From Opitutales bacterium (GTDB lineage Bacteria; Verrucomicrobiota; Verrucomicrobiia; Opitutales; T3Sed10-336), in assembly GCA_007132315.1 (NCBI GenBank), contig SLOW01000369.1, positions 1 to 9,633 on the forward strand: DNA of 9,633 nt, in the 5' to 3' direction. This document shows positions 7,840-9,633 of the stretch, piece after piece (positions within the stretch are counted from its first letter, which is position 1; every line of letters starts with the position of its first letter). A program made the translations under genes and the position numbers. The notes beneath the pieces are model-generated. The model was given only the letters and a program-made list of their open reading frames with translations. It made no database searches and was not told the DNA's origin.

Positions 7840-7863
7840 TCATAATCCGAATCTTGATTATGA
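7840..7863. repeat. AT-rich inverted repeat in the sigma-54 promoter region
   Basis: TCATAATC (7840-7847) and GATTATGA (7856-7863), perfect 8-bp arms with an 8-nt loop. It lies about 109 bp before the predicted start, at the beginning of a clearly AT-rich stretch (to about 7897) in an otherwise GC-rich window. The position between enhancer and promoter suggests a bendable segment or a protein site; the match to the IHF consensus is only partial. Confidence 0.4.
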
Positions 7864-7897
7864 CTCATATCTAATTCAGAATAATAGCTTTAAAAAC

Positions 7898-7917
7898 CAC
7901 TCCCCCGGACGGGAGTG
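7898..7917. repeat. Inverted repeat just upstream of the sigma-54 promoter
   Basis: CACTCCC (7898-7904) and GGGAGTG (7911-7917), perfect 7-bp arms with a 6-nt loop, 16 bp upstream of the -24 element. It is either a hairpin ending upstream transcription, although no T-run follows, or an operator modulating the promoter. Confidence 0.4.
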
Positions 7918-7933
7918 TTACCGGAAACCCAAG

Positions 7934-7949
7934 TGGCACGCGGACTGCT
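7934..7949 (+). promoter_or_regulatory. Sigma-54 (-24/-12) promoter
   Basis: TGGCACG (7934-7940), 4 bp, CTGCT (7945-7949). The invariant GG (7935-7936) and GC (7947-7948) are exactly 10 bp apart, as in the sigma-54 consensus TGGCACG-N4-TTGCW, with only the first base of the -12 box differing. The predicted start is near 7960, just 4 nt before the ATG of the coiled-coil protein gene. The gene just upstream encodes a sigma-54 activator with an intact GAFTGA motif, which makes a chance match less likely. Confidence 0.78.
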
Positions 7950-7963
7950 ATCCCTGAAGCCGT

Positions 7964-8647
7964 ATGAAACTACTAACCAAACAAATCAATTCACACTGGA
8001 AACTGCTGGCCGCCACGGGAGCCTCCCTTGGCCTAGCCGGTTCCGTTCTGTTGGCGCAGCAGCCCGCTCCCGAAGGCGAGCCGCCTCCCCAACCCGCTCA
8101 ACCGCAACCCGAAGCCCAGCCGCAGCAGCCGGGTCAGGACATCCAGCAGGAGCTCCAGCAACTTCAGACACAATTGCAGCAAGTCACCGAGCAGTTGATC
8201 GCCATTCAGGAAGTGGCTCTCGAACGCGACGACGTCATCGACGCCCGCGAGGATTTCCAGGATATGATCAGCGACAAGATGCTGGCCGAGGCGCCCGATC
8301 TTGAGGAGGAAATCGAACGCCAGCGCGAAATCGGCCGGGAACTCGACGAACTGGATCGCGAGGAGGACGCCGAACAGTACCAGCAGCTGGAAGCAGAGTA
8401 TCAGCAGATGCAGCAACAACTCGCTCCGGTCGAACAACAGATCGCCCAGGACGAGGAACTGCTCGAACAACGCGAAGAGTTCAATCAGATGCTGATGTCC
8501 GCCATGAACGAAATCGACGAGGCCACCGATCGTCTCCTGGACGAGTATGAAAGCCTCCAGCAGGAGTTCGCCATGCTGCAACAGCAACTGATGCAGCAAC
8601 AGCAGCCGCAGCAGCAACAGCCACAACAGCAGCCCGCCCCGCAGTGA
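7964..8647 (+). CDS. Exported Gln/Glu-rich coiled-coil protein, predicted sigma-54 target
   Basis: 227 residues with no recognised family. A Sec signal peptide (about 1-31: basic MKLLTKQINSHWK, hydrophobic LLAATGASLGLAGSVLLA, probable cleavage before QQP) is followed by a Pro/Gln/Glu linker (33-57). A long helical, heptad-like coiled coil (about 58-210) follows, rich in Gln, Glu and Leu, strongly acidic around residues 88-135 and 163-175. The C-terminal tail (207-227) is almost only Gln and Pro. There is no Cys, no transmembrane segment after the signal and no lipobox. An in-frame TGA at 7955 fixes ATG 7964 as the first possible start; there is no Shine-Dalgarno sequence. It probably works in the periplasm as a chaperone-like, buffering or spacer protein. 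By position it corresponds to ZraP in ZraPSR systems, but the LTxxQ motifs of the Spy/CpxP/ZraP family and their metal-binding His residues are not seen. It is a single-gene transcript closed by the terminator at 8730. Confidence 0.88.
   Translation: MKLLTKQINSHWKLLAATGASLGLAGSVLLAQQPAPEGEPPPQPAQPQPEAQPQQPGQDIQQELQQLQTQLQQVTEQLIAIQEVALERDDVIDAREDFQDMISDKMLAEAPDLEEEIERQREIGRELDELDREEDAEQYQQLEAEYQQMQQQLAPVEQQIAQDEELLEQREEFNQMLMSAMNEIDEATDRLLDEYESLQQEFAMLQQQLMQQQQPQQQQPQQQPAPQ
8581..8640 (+). repeat. CAG/CAA-rich low-complexity tract coding the Gln-Pro tail
   Basis: Runs of CAG and CAA codons broken by CCG, CCA and CCC encode the last 20 or so residues of the coiled-coil protein. The mix of CAG and CAA means it is not a pure triplet repeat. 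It could still vary in length by slippage, and similar Gln-codon runs occur in the body of the gene. Confidence 0.6.
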
Positions 8648-8729
8648 CGGGTGATGCGTCGTGCTGTAACAACCCAATTTCCCTGTACACAGGCACAGGT
8701 AACAAACAAGCACGAAGATGCTGAACAAG

Positions 8730-8764
8730 GGAGTCGGAAAACCAGTTTTCCGGCTCCTTTCTTT
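8730..8764 (+). terminator. Intrinsic terminator of the coiled-coil protein gene
   Basis: GGAGTCGGAAAAC (8730-8742) pairs with GTTTTCCGGCTCC (8745-8757) over 13 positions with one G-T wobble and a tight loop, followed by TTTCTTT (8758-8764). It lies 82 bp past the stop codon and closes the sigma-54 transcript. The upstream A-run and downstream T-run are partly complementary, so weaker termination in the other direction is possible. Confidence 0.88.
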
Positions 8765-8766
8765 GC

Positions 8767-8807
8767 GGCCATGCGGGAGCAACTGTGTCTCACGCAAGCG
8801 CATGGCC
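8767..8807. repeat. 9-bp inverted repeat after the terminator
   Basis: GGCCATGCG (8767-8775) and CGCATGGCC (8799-8807), perfect arms with a 23-nt spacer. It is followed directly by a smaller dyad, CCTCCA (8807-8812) with TGGAGG (8826-8831). It could mark the end of a repeat element or form an RNA hairpin. Confidence 0.45.
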
Positions 8808-8855
8808 CTCCACATCAAGGGGGACTGGAGGACGCCGCCCTCCGGGCTATGGTAT

Positions 8856-8871
8856 TTCGGGCGGCCCCGAA
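8856..8871. repeat. Short perfect hairpin with tetraloop
   Basis: TTCGGG (8856-8861), loop CGGC, CCCGAA (8866-8871). A compact 6-bp stem without a U-tract, part of the structured intergenic stretch. Confidence 0.35.
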
Positions 8872-8921
8872 TATGAACCCTAACGTTGCAAACGCGTTCT
8901 GCCAAACATCATATAAGGGGC

Positions 8922-8973
8922 TTTTGTGCAAGAGGTTTTGGAAATTTACGGCAATTTTCAAAACCTCACAAAA
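8922..8973. repeat. Long hairpin in the intergenic region
   Basis: GAGGTTTTGGAAATT (8932-8946) pairs with AATTTTCAAAACCTC (8953-8967): 15 bp with one G-T wobble and a 6-nt loop TACGGC. TTTTGT (8922-8927) and ACAAAA (8968-8973) extend the stem beyond a one-sided 4-nt bulge. The stem runs through AT-rich sequence and is not followed by a clear T-run on either strand, so it is not a standard terminator. It fits a non-coding RNA domain or a REP/MITE-like palindrome. Confidence 0.5.
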
Positions 8974-9223
8974 AATGGGGTTTGCCAGAACACTAAATCG
9001 CACAAGCCCGCCGTGGCTGTGTTGGCCCTGCAACCGGCTCGCTCACGTACTCCAGTACTATCCCTGCGCCGGTTTTGGGTCCGCCTTGCCAGCCGAACTT
9101 CTGCGATTTTTGCAACTTCAGGGTGAAATCAGTGGACCGAAAAAACGCCGGACGGCTTGAGAATCTCCGGCTTGCATGCACATTAAACCCCTCTCAACAT
9201 ACCCCTCTCAAACGATTCCGGCC

Positions 9224-9248
9224 CCGGAGCATGCTAATGCATGCCCGG
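9224..9248. repeat. GCATGC-containing inverted repeat upstream of the sugar dehydrogenase
   Basis: CCGG-A-GCATGC (9224-9234), TAAT, GCATGC-CCGG (9239-9248): 10-bp arms broken by one bulged A. A further GCATGC lies at 9174-9179. The repeat ends 32 bp before the dehydrogenase start codon, a position suited to an operator or a 5' leader hairpin. No specific regulator is recognised. Confidence 0.4.
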
Positions 9249-9280
9249 TCACAATCCGAAACCAAAAAACGCTCAACGAC

Positions 9281-9633
9281 ATGACGGAACAAACTGCGAC
9301 AAGAACGACACCCTACACCTCATTTTTTCGCCGGGGACGGCTACCGGCCATCCTGGCGGGCACGCTATTTCTCTCCCCGCTCACCCTCCCCGCCGACGAC
9401 GTCGTCGGGGAATACCGGACACAGTACGAACACATTCGAGTGGTGCAGGTAACCGACGGCCTGCGGCATCCCTGGAGCCTGGCTTTTCTGCCGGACGGCC
9501 GAATGTTGGTCACCGAACGCGAAGGACGCCTACACGCGGTCGAAAACGGCGAAAAAACGGAGGTTTCCGGCCTTCCCGACGATATTCTGGCTACCGGCCA
9601 GGGCGGTCTGATGGAGGTGCTCGCCCATTACAA
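9281..9633 (+). CDS. PQQ-dependent sugar dehydrogenase (glucose/sorbosone dehydrogenase family), N-terminal part
   Basis: 117 codons are visible and the frame runs off the right edge. The family consists of six-bladed beta-propeller enzymes, usually exported, that use pyrroloquinoline quinone (PQQ) to oxidise aldose sugars. The N-terminus has an RRGR basic patch and a hydrophobic segment LPAILAGTLFLSPLTLPA (about 21-38), with probable cleavage before DDVVGEY: a signal peptide. The first propeller blade shows the family signatures LRHPWSLAFLPDGRMLVTER (62-81), GRLHAVENG and GQGGLMEV (107-114). The catalytic His and PQQ ligands lie further on and are outside the window. No Shine-Dalgarno sequence precedes ATG 9281, and no upstream in-frame ATG was found. 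The long gap and the terminator at 8730 separate it from the two-component unit, so it is probably expressed independently. Family assignment is firm; substrate is not. Confidence 0.9.
   Translation, partial: MTEQTATRTTPYTSFFRRGRLPAILAGTLFLSPLTLPADDVVGEYRTQYEHIRVVQVTDGLRHPWSLAFLPDGRMLVTEREGRLHAVENGEKTEVSGLPDDILATGQGGLMEVLAHY

Larger units (their letters stand above)
8766..9280. other. Gene-poor, structure-rich intergenic region
   Basis: About 515 bp between the terminator and the sugar dehydrogenase. Open frames exist on both strands (for example plus 8651-9160 and minus 8993-9181), but none has a ribosome binding site, a family motif or neighbour-like codon use. The region carries several inverted repeats (8767-8807, 8807-8831, 8856-8871, 8922-8973, 9224-9248), more than the flanking genes. 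It could be a structured non-coding RNA, a dispersed repeat element or decayed sequence. No tRNA, CRISPR or transposase was seen. Confidence 0.55.

Noticed and set aside
7964..8647. Assignment of the coiled-coil protein as ZraP, Spy or CpxP
   Set aside because: Gene order resembles ZraPSR, but the LTxxQ motifs and metal-binding His residues are not present, so only an analogy is offered.
8033..8905. Minus-strand open frame of 290 codons over the coiled-coil gene
   Set aside because: Its Leu-rich stretches are reverse complements of the Gln-codon runs, and it crosses the intrinsic terminator.
8651..9160. Plus-strand open frame of 169 codons in the intergenic region
   Set aside because: It begins 4 bp after the preceding stop, passes through the terminator hairpin, and has no ribosome binding site or recognisable domain.

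Overview
The window looks like a chromosomal segment of a fairly GC-rich, Gram-negative bacterium that uses sigma-54. The supports are exported proteins with Sec-type signal peptides, a two-transmembrane sensor kinase paired with an NtrC-type activator, and a -24/-12 promoter. There are no phage, plasmid or transposon genes. Phylum cannot be fixed by reading alone. Verrucomicrobiota or a neighbouring PVC lineage, or a deltaproteobacterial-type organism, would all fit; this is inference.

Left part, minus strand (1-4383): clpB, the Hsp100 disaggregase, is read leftwards. About 90 bp downstream on the same strand is a long secreted or membrane-anchored helical-repeat (TPR-like) protein that runs off the left edge. 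A GC-rich perfect inverted repeat lies between them.

Divergent region (4384-4741): about 360 bp separates clpB from a rightward transcription unit. It holds a strong clpB ribosome binding site, a 12-bp palindrome, a 12-bp direct repeat whose two copies each start an inverted repeat (GGGACAT-type sites, centres about 115 bp apart), and a sigma-70-like promoter just before the kinase gene.

Centre, plus strand (4742-7776): a membrane sensor histidine kinase and a sigma-54-dependent NtrC-family response regulator, 2 bp apart and almost certainly co-translated.

Target region (7777-8764): 187 bp with three inverted repeats (activator-site candidates) and a near-perfect sigma-54 promoter (TGGCACG-N4-CTGCT, GG-N10-GC). 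It precedes a 227-residue exported, Gln/Glu-rich coiled-coil protein whose gene ends in a textbook intrinsic terminator. The kinase, activator, sigma-54 promoter and exported coiled-coil protein look like one self-contained envelope-sensing circuit. The layout resembles ZraS-ZraR-ZraP, but the exported protein has no recognisable ZraP/Spy sequence. This is the most interesting content of the window.

Right part: about 515 bp without a convincing gene (8766-9280) but rich in inverted repeats, including a 15-bp hairpin stem. It is followed by the start of an exported PQQ-dependent sugar (glucose/sorbosone-type) dehydrogenase that runs off the right edge.
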